DNA of 64,000 bases from G942493375 sp942493375 (GCA_942493375.1 OW818698.1:2542001-2606000), one strand, 5' to 3'; counted from the stretch's first letter, positions 50,934 to 61,045 are shown. Notes: generated by a model not told the origin, from the sequence alone. Numbers and translations: made by a program.

Positions 50934-52847
50934 ATGTCAGATTACAAAGACTGGGATAACCACAAGCATAATATTATTGCAGGAAACAGTCTGCCATTTT
51001 CCTTTTGCAGCAATGGATTGCCTTCGAACGGACAGGTAATAACCGACAATACAAATGGTATTCTAACCGAGTTCAAAAAAACGCTCTTCCCTGAATCGGA
51101 TTGCATCGAGTGGACATCACGGCTGCAAAATGGCAGCGAGGGAAACTCCCCTCTTCTCAGTGAACTGCATAGTCTGGACCTTACCATTGTACCTGAAGCG
51201 AGCGTATCTCCCGCTATCCATGCGGTCCATGGCTGTGCAAACGGTGCGGCACCTTTTGCAACAGAACGTATTGAACTGACTCGCGGAACAACCTGGTGTG
51301 TCGATAACCCCGGTGGTGGTAAAACAGGATGGTATCTGCCTTTTGTCAACCTGGATTTAGGTGGAAGAGGCATTTTTTGCGCCTTGGGCTGGCCTGGCCG
51401 TTGGACCTTTTTTATTGAATATCTTGCCGATGGTTCTCTCCACCTCACAGGAGGTATTGAACATACCAATCTGGTTCTGCATCCGGGTGAGGAGATTACC
51501 TTACCGAGTGTCCTGCTGATGTTCTGGGAAGGTAACCGACTGGACGCGCACAACCGATTCCGCCAACATATTTTGAATCATCACACGCCGACGTGTAATG
51601 GCAAACCGGTTCCGGACCTGGCAGCGTGCTGCACATGGGGAGGAATGAAAACACAAAACCATCTTCGCTTGATTGAGACCCTGCGCCAAAATCAAGCCTC
51701 ATTCGACTGCTATTGGATGGATGCAGGATGGTTTGGGTCGGAGCACGAGACCGATGAGTATCAGAATCTGCAGGTAGAGGACTGGTTTTTCCACGTGGGC
51801 GACTGGCGACCTAATCCTGCGGTTCATCCTAATGGCCTGAAACCGGTCAGTGATGCAGCTCATGCAGCGGGTATGAAATTCCTGTTGTGGTTTGAGGTAG
51901 AACGCGCGATCGAAACTAGCCCCTGGTTTATCGAACACCCGGAGTGGTATTTCAGCAAGCGCAATACCACGGAGTTGGTTGGACGCACCTGTCACTGGCA
52001 CATATTTAACTTCGGAAACCTTGAAGCACGGAAGGCCATGACCGAATGGATCGCCAACCGTATCGAAGAATACGGCATCGATATACTTAGGCAGGACTGC
52101 AATGCAGGTCTGAGCGAATCCTGGGATGAACAGGATTCTCCCGACCGAATCGGGATCTCAGAAATCAGATACGTGGAAGGTCTTCTCACTTTCTGGGATG
52201 AGTTGCATATAAGATTCCCGCATCTAGTTTTCGACATCGTGCAACGGCGTGATTTGGAGTCAATTTCACGGGGAATGGACATGTCACGTGCTGACCACGA
52301 GTTCCTGCCGCACACCGATGTTATCGCCAGCCAGACGGCTCTTTATGGTTTGTCTCATTGGACACCGTTATCCGGAACCTGCGTACCTTACAGGCCGGGA
52401 AAGGATTATAACATATACAGCGGACTATCATCGTCCTTTGCCACCGCGATTTTTCCCGCTCTCAGCGATGTGGCGATTCAGGTAGGCCCTCCTGCAGATT
52501 ATCCCTGGGATTGGCTTCAGCACGTACTGGAAACGCATCGCCAGTCAAGACCTTTCTTCCGAGGGGACTATTATCCACTGCTCGAAAACACACCATCAAA
52601 TCAGCACTGGGCAGCTATGCAGTTCCATCGCACCGACCTGGAGGCAGGAATGGTGCTGGTCTTCCGCCGTCCTGACAGTCCGTTCACAACTGCGATTTTC
52701 CGCATTCACGGTCTGTCCGACGGATGCACATACCATCTAGAATCTTCTGTCAATGAAAGCCTGCAACTCGACGGTGACAAACTTGAGGTCATGCTTTCAG
52801 AAGCTCCATCGGTTGCTGTGGTATTCTATGGAAAAGACGACATTTGA
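50934..52847 (+). CDS. GH36-like alpha-galactosidase
   Basis: A 637-residue cytoplasmic protein, 16 bp after the DUF4838-D gene. An N-terminal beta-supersandwich (about 1-220) precedes a TIM barrel: FDCYWMDAGWFGSEHETDEY, GDWRPNPAVHPNGLKPVSDA, AGMKFLLWFEVERAIETSPW and GIDILRQDCNAGLSESWDEQ. The Asp in RQDCN is the expected nucleophile (family consensus K-x-D-x-N). The acid/base Asp is likely in GMDMSRADHEFLP. The enzyme should release alpha-galactosyl or related residues inside the cell, but the Lys-to-Arg change before the nucleophile leaves the sugar uncertain. Confidence 0.82.
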   Translation: MSDYKDWDNHKHNIIAGNSLPFSFCSNGLPSNGQVITDNTNGILTEFKKTLFPESDCIEWTSRLQNGSEGNSPLLSELHSLDLTIVPEASVSPAIHAVHGCANGAAPFATERIELTRGTTWCVDNPGGGKTGWYLPFVNLDLGGRGIFCALGWPGRWTFFIEYLADGSLHLTGGIEHTNLVLHPGEEITLPSVLLMFWEGNRLDAHNRFRQHILNHHTPTCNGKPVPDLAACCTWGGMKTQNHLRLIETLRQNQASFDCYWMDAGWFGSEHETDEYQNLQVEDWFFHVGDWRPNPAVHPNGLKPVSDAAHAAGMKFLLWFEVERAIETSPWFIEHPEWYFSKRNTTELVGRTCHWHIFNFGNLEARKAMTEWIANRIEEYGIDILRQDCNAGLSESWDEQDSPDRIGISEIRYVEGLLTFWDELHIRFPHLVFDIVQRRDLESISRGMDMSRADHEFLPHTDVIASQTALYGLSHWTPLSGTCVPYRPGKDYNIYSGLSSSFATAIFPALSDVAIQVGPPADYPWDWLQHVLETHRQSRPFFRGDYYPLLENTPSNQHWAAMQFHRTDLEAGMVLVFRRPDSPFTTAIFRIHGLSDGCTYHLESSVNESLQLDGDKLEVMLSEAPSVAVVFYGKDDI

Positions 52848-52910
52848 GCAACTAACCGGGATGATATGACCCTCCTCCCTTCCCGATTTTCTGAACAATG
52901 AGGTAATGAA

Positions 52911-55900
52911 ATGCGGACATTCAATCTTATCGTGCTTTCATTGGTTGTAGTAATATTTGGAACTCAAGCATGCTATGCCGTCCCGATACTTCAAAACCCA
53001 TCATTCGAATCGGGAAGCGCGGCATCGGTAACTCACTGGCACCTTAGTGGACCGGGGAAATGGGTTACTGGGAACGCCAGTGATGGGAAGCACTATGTTT
53101 CTGTCTCTGGTTCAGAGGGAGACCGATGGTACAGTGATCCGGTTTCATTCTCTCCAGGGAATGCATATGAGATCAAGTTCTCGGCCCGGGTTAACCCGCA
53201 GAGTGCAGCCGGTTCTGCTTTTGCTGTGATATCGACAAGTTTTGCTACGCAACTGGCACAGATAGATCCGGGTGTGCCAGCTGGAAAATGGAAAGATTAT
53301 GCAGTTCGAATCCTTGCCCCGGCTTCGAACGATGGTGCAACGAGCGAAATTACACTGGGTTCGTGGCAGTTAAATGGTACTATCGATTTTGACAATGTAC
53401 GAATATTCGAACTAAAACCAGTCCACCTGACAGCCGGGAAGGTTACTTTGGGTGAAGGTGAAAGCATAAGTGGCAACTCCTACAAATTCACAGCTCCTTT
53501 AGATACGTGTAAAGGAATCAGCCGACCACTTCAAGCTCACAATGCAGTCATCCACGACAACCGTTGGCGTTTTCAAGCTCCCGGCAATTATGTAATCTAT
53601 CACCACAACATAGGTTCCGGAATGCAGACAGACGCACTGGTGAAAGTCGATATCTGGTTCCACGAAGCAACAAGCTATGCTATGTCTGTGGCTGTCTCGA
53701 TTGATGGCATAACCTATCAAGATGTAGGGACCGTTAAATATGTTCAGGGAACTTCAGCATACTCTTTTAGCATTCCAAGTGATATGCTGCCTGCCAGAGA
53801 TATATATGTCAAACTCAGTCTGGACAGTAAAGACAGCAGCAAACCGACAATGTTCCAGGTACCGCAATACACCTTCAGTTCAAAGATCGATGGATCTCCT
53901 CAGCACATAACAGGGCAAACTGACATATATCGTGTGGACACAAAAACTAGTGGTATAGCAATTGCCCCATTACTGACTCAGAGTACCGGGGAGTTTACCG
54001 CCAGAATAACAAATATCAGTTCCAAGACAGTGACACTAATTCCAGTCCTTTCTCTCAAACGTTCAGGCGAAATGGCAAAGACATTCAAGTCCAATAGAGT
54101 ATCATTAAAACCTAAAGAAATCCGGATAGTTAAGATCCCAAACAACATCATATCTATTGGTTCGTACGAAGTCTCCTTCTCCCTAGGAACAGGTGCGCCT
54201 GGCCAACTTACCTGTAATAGGACCATAACTGCACTCGACGCATCGGGTTATGGCGAACTATTAAAGTGTGGGAACAAGAACGCTGATGTATGGTGGGCAT
54301 CGTCTGGATGGAAGGTCAGCAAACAGACCCCATTACCAGCGTCGCATGCACAATCGGTCAGAATCACGGTTGCAGGCAATGAAGCGGAAGCTGCACAGAT
54401 TATCATTAGACCTAAAAAAGACCTATCTAACCTCACAGCAAAAGTCGACAAGTTAGTATCTGCCGATGGAGCTGTTCTTCCACCGTCTGCAGTCGAGGTA
54501 TTGCGGGTCCGTTATGTCTCGGTGGAATATGCATCAGACCAGTACGGAAGAGTCGGTGATTGGCCTGACCCCTTACCTCCGTTTAAATCCGGGATAAGCG
54601 TAATGAAGGAGCAGAACCAACCTCTTTGGGTAAGAGTAACAGCACCTAAATCGGCAAAGGCCGGTGTTTATAAAGGCAATGTGATTATCAAATCAAATGG
54701 TTTCAATACAAAAGTACCGCTGGAGGTCAAAGTCTATGGCTTCTCTCTACCAGACACAACCACTTGCAAGACTATGTTTGGTTATAGCCCTGGAAATATA
54801 ATCCGATATCACAATCTGAAATCAGACACCGACCAGCGGACCGTTTTGAATAAGTATCTGGATTGTTTCAGTAAACATCGAATCAGTCCATATAACCCAG
54901 CGCCACTGGACACCTTCGGATACGAATGGCAGACCGATATGGAATGGGACGGCGGACAAACAGTGACTGGAGATGCACACTCCGGTAGCAAGTCACTGCT
55001 TACCACGGATGACAGCCAGACATCCAATCTGAATATATCAAACACCAGGATGCTGACACTATCACATAATCCACTAAAACTCAGCTTCTGGTACAGGACC
55101 GAAAGCCCAACTCAGCCTGCACTGATCTATTTAACATACTACACCGAAGGCAAACAATGGATTCCGAACAACAATCTACAATTCATCCTGCCAGCCAGTG
55201 CGAAGTGGACTCTGTTTGAAACCACAATCAGCAATTTTCCTGATACTGCTGTATATTTCAAACCGGTGATCCAGGGATGCATGTGGACTGAAAAAGGAGA
55301 CGCTACCAGCAGTATATGGGTTGATGATTTCTCAATCAAGGACTCAATTACAGGTGCAGAATTGATTAGAAACAATGATTTCGAATCAGACCAGAATACA
55401 GCTGTAAAGGCCAAACTGGTATTTGATACCGAGAAGTGGGGTAAAGCTATGCGCAGTGCAATGGATGAATACCACTTCAACACGTTTGTATTCTATGTTC
55501 CTGGACTCGGTGGAGGCACATTCTATTCCCGGGATATCGGTTCAATTCTGGGTTACAAACAGGGCACTCCTGAACATACCGAACTATTTAAGAAATGGTG
55601 TGATGGAGCAAGAGGACAACTTACATCACTTGGTTTGCTTGATAAAGCCATTGTCTATCCATTTGATGAACCGAGTGAGAAAGACTACGATTTTGTTGTT
55701 GACCAGCTTCGAATGATCAGAGACAACTTCCCGGGTCTGCGGAAAATCATACCCATGACCCTTGTAGTTCCAAATCCTTTCGTCGGTTATGTGGACATGT
55801 GGTGCCCTATCTTGAATACCCATAATAAACAATTCGCAAAAGAACGTCAGAAAGCCGGAGACCTATACACCTGGTATATCTGCTGCGCACCGAAGTATCC

Positions 55901-56438
55901 ATACATAGCAAACTTCATAGATAGACCAGCTACCGATCTGCGAGTATGGTTGTGGCAGACCTGGAAAGAAGGAGTCAATGGAGTTCTGATCTGGGAGAGT
56001 ACATGGTGGACCAGTCCTGAAGCTTATCCGAATGCTCCGCAGAACCCCTACACAGATTCAATGAGCTATGTCAGCGGTTATGGCACTCCAGTAGGATCAA
56101 TGCAGCGCTGGAATGCAGGAGATGGCAGGTTCATGTACCCACCGGAATCTGCAACCGGAACGCAGTCTGAAGCTATATTAGATGACCCGGTATCGAGTAT
56201 ACGTTGGGAAGCTTTGAGAGATGGTTTGGAGGATTACGAGTATCTTGCTATGCTTCGAAACTTAATCCAACAGAAGAAAACAAAGCTCAAAAATAATAGC
56301 CTGGCGAGATATGAGTCTTTATTAAAGGTTCCAGAATCTATTACAAGATCTCTGCAGTCCTACACTCAAGCTCCGACTCCTATATTGGAAAGACGCAGTG
56401 AAATAGCCAGGGCAATCGAGGAACTCTCAAGATTGTAA
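52911..56438 (+). CDS. Secreted GH123/DUF4091-like protein with nested carbohydrate module
   Basis: A 1175-residue exported protein (signal peptide cut near CYA-VP). Residues about 27-165 form a CBM4/9-like sandwich (ILQNPSFESGSAASVTHWHL). About 170-330 is a second sandwich. About 440-600 is the GH123-type N-terminal domain (VRITVAGNEAEAAQIIIRPK). The TIM barrel is split: a carbohydrate-binding-like sandwich (about 675-825, with VTGDAHSGSKSLLTTDD and SSIWVDDFSIKDS) sits inside it. The catalytic pair is probably D-E in VYPFDEPSEKDYDF. Downstream landmarks are WLWQTWKEGVNGVLIWEST and RWEALRDGLEDYEYLAM. GH123 enzymes act on N-acetylgalactosaminides, and related DUF4091 proteins are uncharacterised. 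Confidence 0.78.
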   Translation: MRTFNLIVLSLVVVIFGTQACYAVPILQNPSFESGSAASVTHWHLSGPGKWVTGNASDGKHYVSVSGSEGDRWYSDPVSFSPGNAYEIKFSARVNPQSAAGSAFAVISTSFATQLAQIDPGVPAGKWKDYAVRILAPASNDGATSEITLGSWQLNGTIDFDNVRIFELKPVHLTAGKVTLGEGESISGNSYKFTAPLDTCKGISRPLQAHNAVIHDNRWRFQAPGNYVIYHHNIGSGMQTDALVKVDIWFHEATSYAMSVAVSIDGITYQDVGTVKYVQGTSAYSFSIPSDMLPARDIYVKLSLDSKDSSKPTMFQVPQYTFSSKIDGSPQHITGQTDIYRVDTKTSGIAIAPLLTQSTGEFTARITNISSKTVTLIPVLSLKRSGEMAKTFKSNRVSLKPKEIRIVKIPNNIISIGSYEVSFSLGTGAPGQLTCNRTITALDASGYGELLKCGNKNADVWWASSGWKVSKQTPLPASHAQSVRITVAGNEAEAAQIIIRPKKDLSNLTAKVDKLVSADGAVLPPSAVEVLRVRYVSVEYASDQYGRVGDWPDPLPPFKSGISVMKEQNQPLWVRVTAPKSAKAGVYKGNVIIKSNGFNTKVPLEVKVYGFSLPDTTTCKTMFGYSPGNIIRYHNLKSDTDQRTVLNKYLDCFSKHRISPYNPAPLDTFGYEWQTDMEWDGGQTVTGDAHSGSKSLLTTDDSQTSNLNISNTRMLTLSHNPLKLSFWYRTESPTQPALIYLTYYTEGKQWIPNNNLQFILPASAKWTLFETTISNFPDTAVYFKPVIQGCMWTEKGDATSSIWVDDFSIKDSITGAELIRNNDFESDQNTAVKAKLVFDTEKWGKAMRSAMDEYHFNTFVFYVPGLGGGTFYSRDIGSILGYKQGTPEHTELFKKWCDGARGQLTSLGLLDKAIVYPFDEPSEKDYDFVVDQLRMIRDNFPGLRKIIPMTLVVPNPFVGYVDMWCPILNTHNKQFAKERQKAGDLYTWYICCAPKYPYIANFIDRPATDLRVWLWQTWKEGVNGVLIWESTWWTSPEAYPNAPQNPYTDSMSYVSGYGTPVGSMQRWNAGDGRFMYPPESATGTQSEAILDDPVSSIRWEALRDGLEDYEYLAMLRNLIQQKKTKLKNNSLARYESLLKVPESITRSLQSYTQAPTPILERRSEIARAIEELSRL

Positions 56439-56454
56439 GAAAGCACAGTCGTAG

Positions 56455-56477
56455 GGGCGATCCCTCTGCGGTCGCCC
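56455..56477. repeat. GGGCGA hairpin after the glycan locus
   Basis: Arms GGGCGA and TCGCCC with an 11-nt loop, 17 bp after the GH123-like stop codon. It could help end the transcript but has no T-tract. Confidence 0.4.
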
Positions 56478-56495
56478 GTTACGCATAAGTCTTAC

Positions 56496-58174
56496 GGGAG
56501 CACGTGGAGAGGCTGTCCCAAAAGTCCGGCATATACAGAGAATATATGCCTCAATAAAATAGTTAAAGGATATTTGAGCTTGTTTGGCGAATTCTATATT
56601 AGTGTAGCATGTTTAGGAGTTCGCCAAAAATGAAGAAGATCAGGGATTCTGTAGCAAGAGACCAGTTAATGCTTCTGCCACCCAGTGTAGAGGATTTTGT
56701 ATCTAAAGATGACTCTGTGAGAGTGATCAATAAGATTCTTGACGATATGAATCTTGATTACCTATTGAGTGCCTGCAAGGGTGGTGGCGCACCTAGTTAT
56801 GACCCAAGGATTTTGATGAAAGTTCTTATCTATGGCTATAGCCAAGGTTTAGTAAGTAGTAGAAAACTGGATTATATACTGCACAATGACGTGAGGTATA
56901 TGTATATTGCTCAGATGAACCGCCCTGACTTTCGGACTATCAGCAGGTTTAGACGTGGTCATGGGCCGGAAATCAAAAAGATTTTCACAGACATAGTGCG
57001 TATGTGTATGGAGTGTGGGCTTGTTTTACTTGAGCACGTAAATCTGGATGGTACAAATATATAAGCTAATGTCTCCGGCAAGAATACATTTAAGAAAGGG
57101 CGGCTCGATAATGAGTTGGAATGTATTGATAAGCAGATAACATCGATTCTAGAGCAAGCCGAAAAAGAAGACCTTGAGGAAGATAAGCTTTACGGAGATG
57201 CTCGTGGAAACGAGTTACCCAACGCCCTCAAGAATGCTGAGAATCGCAAAAAATTGCTCGAAGAAGCGCGGAAGAAGCTAGAAGATTCTGACCGCGAAAC
57301 GATATGTGTAACAGATCCTGAAAGTCGTGTGATGAAGACCCGTGCGGGCAACAGACCTGCATACAACGCCCAGGCAGTCGTGGACAAAGAGCATCAGATA
57401 ATAGCAGCTGCAGATATAGCCCAGGAGGAATCCGACAACTATCAACTTCCTGTAATGCTAGAGGAGCTGAAAAGTGTTACCGGCAAGAAACCTGAATGCG
57501 TGACGGTGGATGGAGGCTATAATAGTAAAAAAGCTCTGGAATATATCGAAGAGAATGGTTTAGATGTCTACATGCCCATATACACAAATAGCGCCAAGGG
57601 CTTCAAATATGATGAAAGCAGCGATGAATATATTTGCCCAGGCAATATGCGATTGACTTTTCGTTCAACAAGAATCAAGTATGATAACACTTACAGGATA
57701 TATCGCCATAGCTGTTCTGGGTGTCAGAGAGGCAGCTTTGCTGCGGAGAGAAGAACCGGGTAAAAGAAGTCTGGAGAAGAGTACACGACGAACCACAGAA
57801 AAAGATGCTTGCCAAAATGCAGACAGAAGCTGCCAAACAGATATACAGGTGGCGAAAGCAAATTGTGGAACCAGTTCATGCTGACATCAAATTCAACAAA
57901 GGTCTTTGGCGATTTCTGCTCAAGGGTAAAGACGGGGCCAGAATAGAATATCTACTCGGATGCATAGGTCACAACTTACGTAAAATTGTCCAATATGCTC
58001 CAAAAGAGGTATTAGGAACCATATAGATAGAGGATACGGACTGAAAACCCTATAAATAGCCGATATATACTGCTATTAATTGAGTATTAATATACTGTTT
58101 TCCTGATCCGTACCCCTAGAATAACTTAACAACGATTCGGGAGGGCTTTTGGGACAGCTTCCGGAAGTGCTCCC
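56496..58174. mobile_element. Degenerate IS1182-like insertion sequence
   Basis: The ends share inverted GGGAGCAC (56496 and 58174), an unmatched 8-bp stretch, then GCTGTCCCAAAAG. The core GCTGTCCCAAAAG resembles IS1182-type termini, and the outer GGGAGCAC may or may not belong to the element. I see no target duplication. Its right end abuts the recQ stop codon. The transposase inside is broken. Confidence 0.7.
56609..58026 (+). pseudogene. IS1182-family transposase, broken by a stop and a frameshift
   Basis: The frame starts MFRSSPKMKKIRDSVARDQL and reads typical IS1182 blocks (YDPRILMKVLIYGYSQGLVS, RPDFRTISRFRRGHGPEIKK, EHVNLDGTNI). It is cut by a TAA at 57062-57064, where the family has a sense codon before an A-N motif. 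The same frame resumes (ANVSGKNTFKKGRLDNELEC ... VTVDGGYNSKKALEYIEENG) until about 57740. A frameshift then moves the C-terminal part (IYRWRKQIVEPVHADIKFNK, YLLGCIGHNLRKIVQ) to another frame ending at 58026. Two independent lesions make it non-functional. Confidence 0.88.
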
Positions 58175-60031
58175 CTACTCCTGTGCCTGCAGAACTTTTA
58201 AAAATATCTCCCCATATTTGGCTAGTTTGTGCTCTCCTACACCGGTTATGTTTTTCATATCATCAACGCTCTTTGGGGGAGACTGCGCCATTGCCATCAG
58301 GGTGGAGTCGTGGAATATTACGTATGGAGGAACTCCGAGCTCTTTTGCGAGTTCCATTCTACGGACTCTCAAGGCTTCGAAAATAGATGCTGAACGGGAA
58401 TCGGAAAGTACAGTGGAGCGAGAAGCTTTAGCCGGGCTCTTCTTCTTACCTGCCAGGTTGTCTTTTCGTAAAAGTATAGTAACATTACCCTTCATCACAT
58501 CGGGACTCTCAGGGGTCAGTTTCAGACTGCCGTAGCGTTCCATATCGACATTCAAATAGCCCATAGAAGCAAGCTGCCGGAAGACCGACACCCACTCCCT
58601 GTCCGTTAGCTCTGCACCTTTACCGAACGCACTCAACTGGTCATGACCAAATCTTTGAACACGCTCATTGGTCTTGCCTAGCATAATGTCTATCAGATAG
58701 TTAGCTCCAAACCGTTGACCAGTCTGGCTGACCAGGAATATGGCTTTCTTGGCAGCCAGAGTCCCATCCCATGTCTCCACCGGATCCAAACAAGTATCAC
58801 AGTTCCCGCACGGTTCTGGGAGTTCATCACCAAAATATGAGAGTAGAATCTGACGTCGACAGGAGGCTGTTTCGCAAAGTCCGAGCAGGGAACTAAGTTT
58901 GCGGTGTTCCAAACGCTTGTGCAGATCATCAGCTTCTGATGAATCAATAAAACTCCGATGCACAGCCACATCCGACATTCCATATGCCATCCAGGCATCG
59001 GCGGGGAGCCCATCTCTACCGGCACGACCGGTTTCCTGATAATAAGCCTCTATACTCTTGGGAAGATCCAGATGAGCCACAAACCTGACATCAGGCTTGT
59101 CTATCCCCATTCCAAATGCAATGGTGGCCACAATGATGACCCCATCCTCCCGCAGGAACCGTTCCTGATTCTTCTGCCGTACATTAGCAGTCAGGCCAGC
59201 GTGATATGGCAGTGCAGTCTTGCCCAACTGGGTCAGCCATTTAGCAGTCTCATCTGTCTTCTTTCGCGACAAGCAGTAGACGATACCAGAATCTTTGGGG
59301 TGTTCATCATTGAGGAACGTCAACAGTTGCCGTTTGGCATTATCTTTGACGACTATCTGGTACCTGATATTGGGACGGTCGAAGCTGGCAACAAAAAGGC
59401 TGGCTTCTTGAAGTTTGAGCTGTTGGATGATTTCTTTCTGAGTAGGTTCATCAGCTGTAGCAGTTAAAGCAATACGCGGAACAGTCGGAAATCTCTCGTG
59501 CAATACAGACAACGCCAGATATTCTTCTCTGAAATCGTGCCCCCAGTGCGATACACAGTGAGCTTCATCTATTGCAAATAGTGCAATCTTGAGCCCATCA
59601 AGCAAACGCAGCATAGGTTCCGTCAGAAGACGCTCAGGCGCCACATATAAAAGATCAAGATCGCCTTTGCGCAAGCCTGTAATGACGTTCTGCTGATTCT
59701 CCAGCGATACTGAAGAGTTCAGCATTACTGCCCGCACTCCAGCTTCAGTCAGAGCCGCCACCTGATCCTGCATTAGAGCAATCAGGGGGGAAATGACAAT
59801 TCCGACCCCCTTTCTCAGTAGAGCGGGGATCTGGAAGCAGAGGGATTTGCCTCCGCCAGTCGGCATCAGGACAAATGCGTCACCACCACCAGTGACATGC
59901 TTGATAATCTGTTCCTGTTCCCCCTTGAATTGCTCATAGCCAAATACACGTCTCAAAACAGTACGTGCATCACCTGTGGCTGCCGCATCGCGAGCTTCAT
60001 TGAGGTTCCAGAAATCCAGTTTTTCAGTCAT
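58175..60031 (-). CDS. recQ: ATP-dependent DNA helicase RecQ
   Basis: I place the start at the ATG of MTEKLDFWNLNEARDAAATG (618 residues). The ATG at 60079 overlaps the -10 box of the promoter. Motifs: Walker A LMPTGGGKSLCFQIPA, DEAH box FAIDEAHCVSHWGHDFREEY, motif III ALTATADEPTQ, motif VI YYQETGRAGRDG. A zinc-binding region (ETASCRRQILLSYFGDE, CGNCDTC), a winged helix and a C-terminal HRDC domain (FEALRVRRMELAKELGVPPY) follow. RecQ unwinds recombination and replication intermediates. The degenerate IS1182-like element adjoins its 3' end. Confidence 0.95.
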   Translation of the reverse strand: MTEKLDFWNLNEARDAAATGDARTVLRRVFGYEQFKGEQEQIIKHVTGGGDAFVLMPTGGGKSLCFQIPALLRKGVGIVISPLIALMQDQVAALTEAGVRAVMLNSSVSLENQQNVITGLRKGDLDLLYVAPERLLTEPMLRLLDGLKIALFAIDEAHCVSHWGHDFREEYLALSVLHERFPTVPRIALTATADEPTQKEIIQQLKLQEASLFVASFDRPNIRYQIVVKDNAKRQLLTFLNDEHPKDSGIVYCLSRKKTDETAKWLTQLGKTALPYHAGLTANVRQKNQERFLREDGVIIVATIAFGMGIDKPDVRFVAHLDLPKSIEAYYQETGRAGRDGLPADAWMAYGMSDVAVHRSFIDSSEADDLHKRLEHRKLSSLLGLCETASCRRQILLSYFGDELPEPCGNCDTCLDPVETWDGTLAAKKAIFLVSQTGQRFGANYLIDIMLGKTNERVQRFGHDQLSAFGKGAELTDREWVSVFRQLASMGYLNVDMERYGSLKLTPESPDVMKGNVTILLRKDNLAGKKKSPAKASRSTVLSDSRSASIFEALRVRRMELAKELGVPPYVIFHDSTLMAMAQSPPKSVDDMKNITGVGEHKLAKYGEIFLKVLQAQE

Positions 60032-60077
60032 TAGTTGTGATATCACCGTGGCCCAGGGAGAGGATAATTCTCCAAAC

Positions 60078-60086
60078 ATTATACCA
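60078..60086 (-). promoter_or_regulatory. Extended -10 promoter of recQ
   Basis: On the minus strand TGGTATAAT (extended TGN plus TATAAT) with no good -35 box. It lies about 47 bp before the chosen recQ start and overlaps the rejected upstream ATG. Confidence 0.5.
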
Positions 60087-60152
60087 TGTTACTGGTCTAT
60101 ACCGCGGTGTAATAATCTGATGCAATGTCGTTCTGAATACAAACAGGCCTAA

Positions 60153-60227
60153 CCCGCTTTATTCACCAAACTCTGCTTTCGACCGGCAGTAGGGGCGAAA
60201 GCGAGTCAATCATGAATAATGCGGGCT
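60153..60227. repeat. Repeat flanking the acyltransferase gene, left copy
   Basis: The shared pattern is GCTTTATTCA, about 23 nt, AGTAGGG, AAAGC, GAGTCAA, then TGAATAATGCGG. Its ends (CCCGCTTTATTCA and TGAATAATGCGGG) can pair. The second copy is at 61046. The rest of the recQ-acyltransferase gap is AT-rich with repeated TATA motifs but no clear promoter. Confidence 0.6.
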
Positions 60228-60337
60228 AACCTTCTACGTGATTAATGCCGATATAGGATATAACAGTATATATAACATACGTGCATCTATGTATGTATAG
60301 ACTAACTTTTTGCATATGCACAGTCGAAAGGGCCAAT

Positions 60338-61042
60338 ATGACACAACCTATGCAGAGGAAATTGAGACAGATAGAAGATATGCTGGGTTCCGGGCTTGAT
60401 GCCCAGAAGACTTCACGCATACTTACCCTACTGGGTTGGTCACTTACAGAACCAAATATTTTAGATGAAATCAATATTGTCAGTGAATTTCTTCCTGAGT
60501 CAGTCGATTTTCCCTTAACACAGAACCAAAGATATACACACTTCCTCTGGGATGCTTTCGAAAAGCTGCCGATAAGTCTTATTACACCTTTCTCCACAAA
60601 GTTGCGCAGTATAATGGCAGCGAATTTATTCAGGAACTGTGGATGCAATTTTACAGCCCAATCCAACATCAGTTTCAACTTTGGACAGAATCTGGATGTG
60701 GGAGACAATGTCAGTATCGGACGCAATGTCTCTATGGACACAAGAGGAGGAATCATACTGGGTGATTCTGTATACCTTGGTGACAACGTATCCATACTTA
60801 CGCATGCATATTCTACAGATAACCAGATCATTAAAGACTTCAACACTGTAATCATTGAAAATGGCGCCAGAATAGAAGCGCATGTCACGATTTTTCCAGG
60901 TGTGACTATCGGAGAAGATACAGTGGTATCCCCCGGATCAATAGTAACCCGCAGTATCCCTGCAAACGTAATAGTCGCTGGAGTCCCAGCACAAATAATC
61001 CGGGATTTCCGCAATATCCAACGACATATAAAAGCTGCCTAA
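60338..61042 (+). CDS. Hexapeptide-repeat acyltransferase
   Basis: The start is the ATG of MTQPMQRKLRQIEDMLGSGL, after AAAGGG. The 234-residue protein has a helical N-terminal part of about 120 residues and then a left-handed beta-helix of hexapeptide turns (VGDNVSIGRNVSMDTRGGII, LGDSVYLGDNVSI, IEAHVTIFPGVTIGEDTVVS). The catalytic histidine is probably in ILTHAYSTDN. The end VIVAGVPAQIIRDF is typical of the maltose/galactoside O-acetyltransferase group. The N-terminal part is longer than usual (about 60 residues in that group) and unfamiliar. Substrate unknown. Confidence 0.8.
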   Translation: MTQPMQRKLRQIEDMLGSGLDAQKTSRILTLLGWSLTEPNILDEINIVSEFLPESVDFPLTQNQRYTHFLWDAFEKLPISLITPFSTKLRSIMAANLFRNCGCNFTAQSNISFNFGQNLDVGDNVSIGRNVSMDTRGGIILGDSVYLGDNVSILTHAYSTDNQIIKDFNTVIIENGARIEAHVTIFPGVTIGEDTVVSPGSIVTRSIPANVIVAGVPAQIIRDFRNIQRHIKAA

Positions 61043-61045
61043 ACA

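Noticed and set aside
60226..61014. 262-codon minus-strand frame opposite the acyltransferase gene
   Set aside because: The plus strand encodes clear hexapeptide repeats. The antisense frame is low-complexity Ser/Pro-rich.
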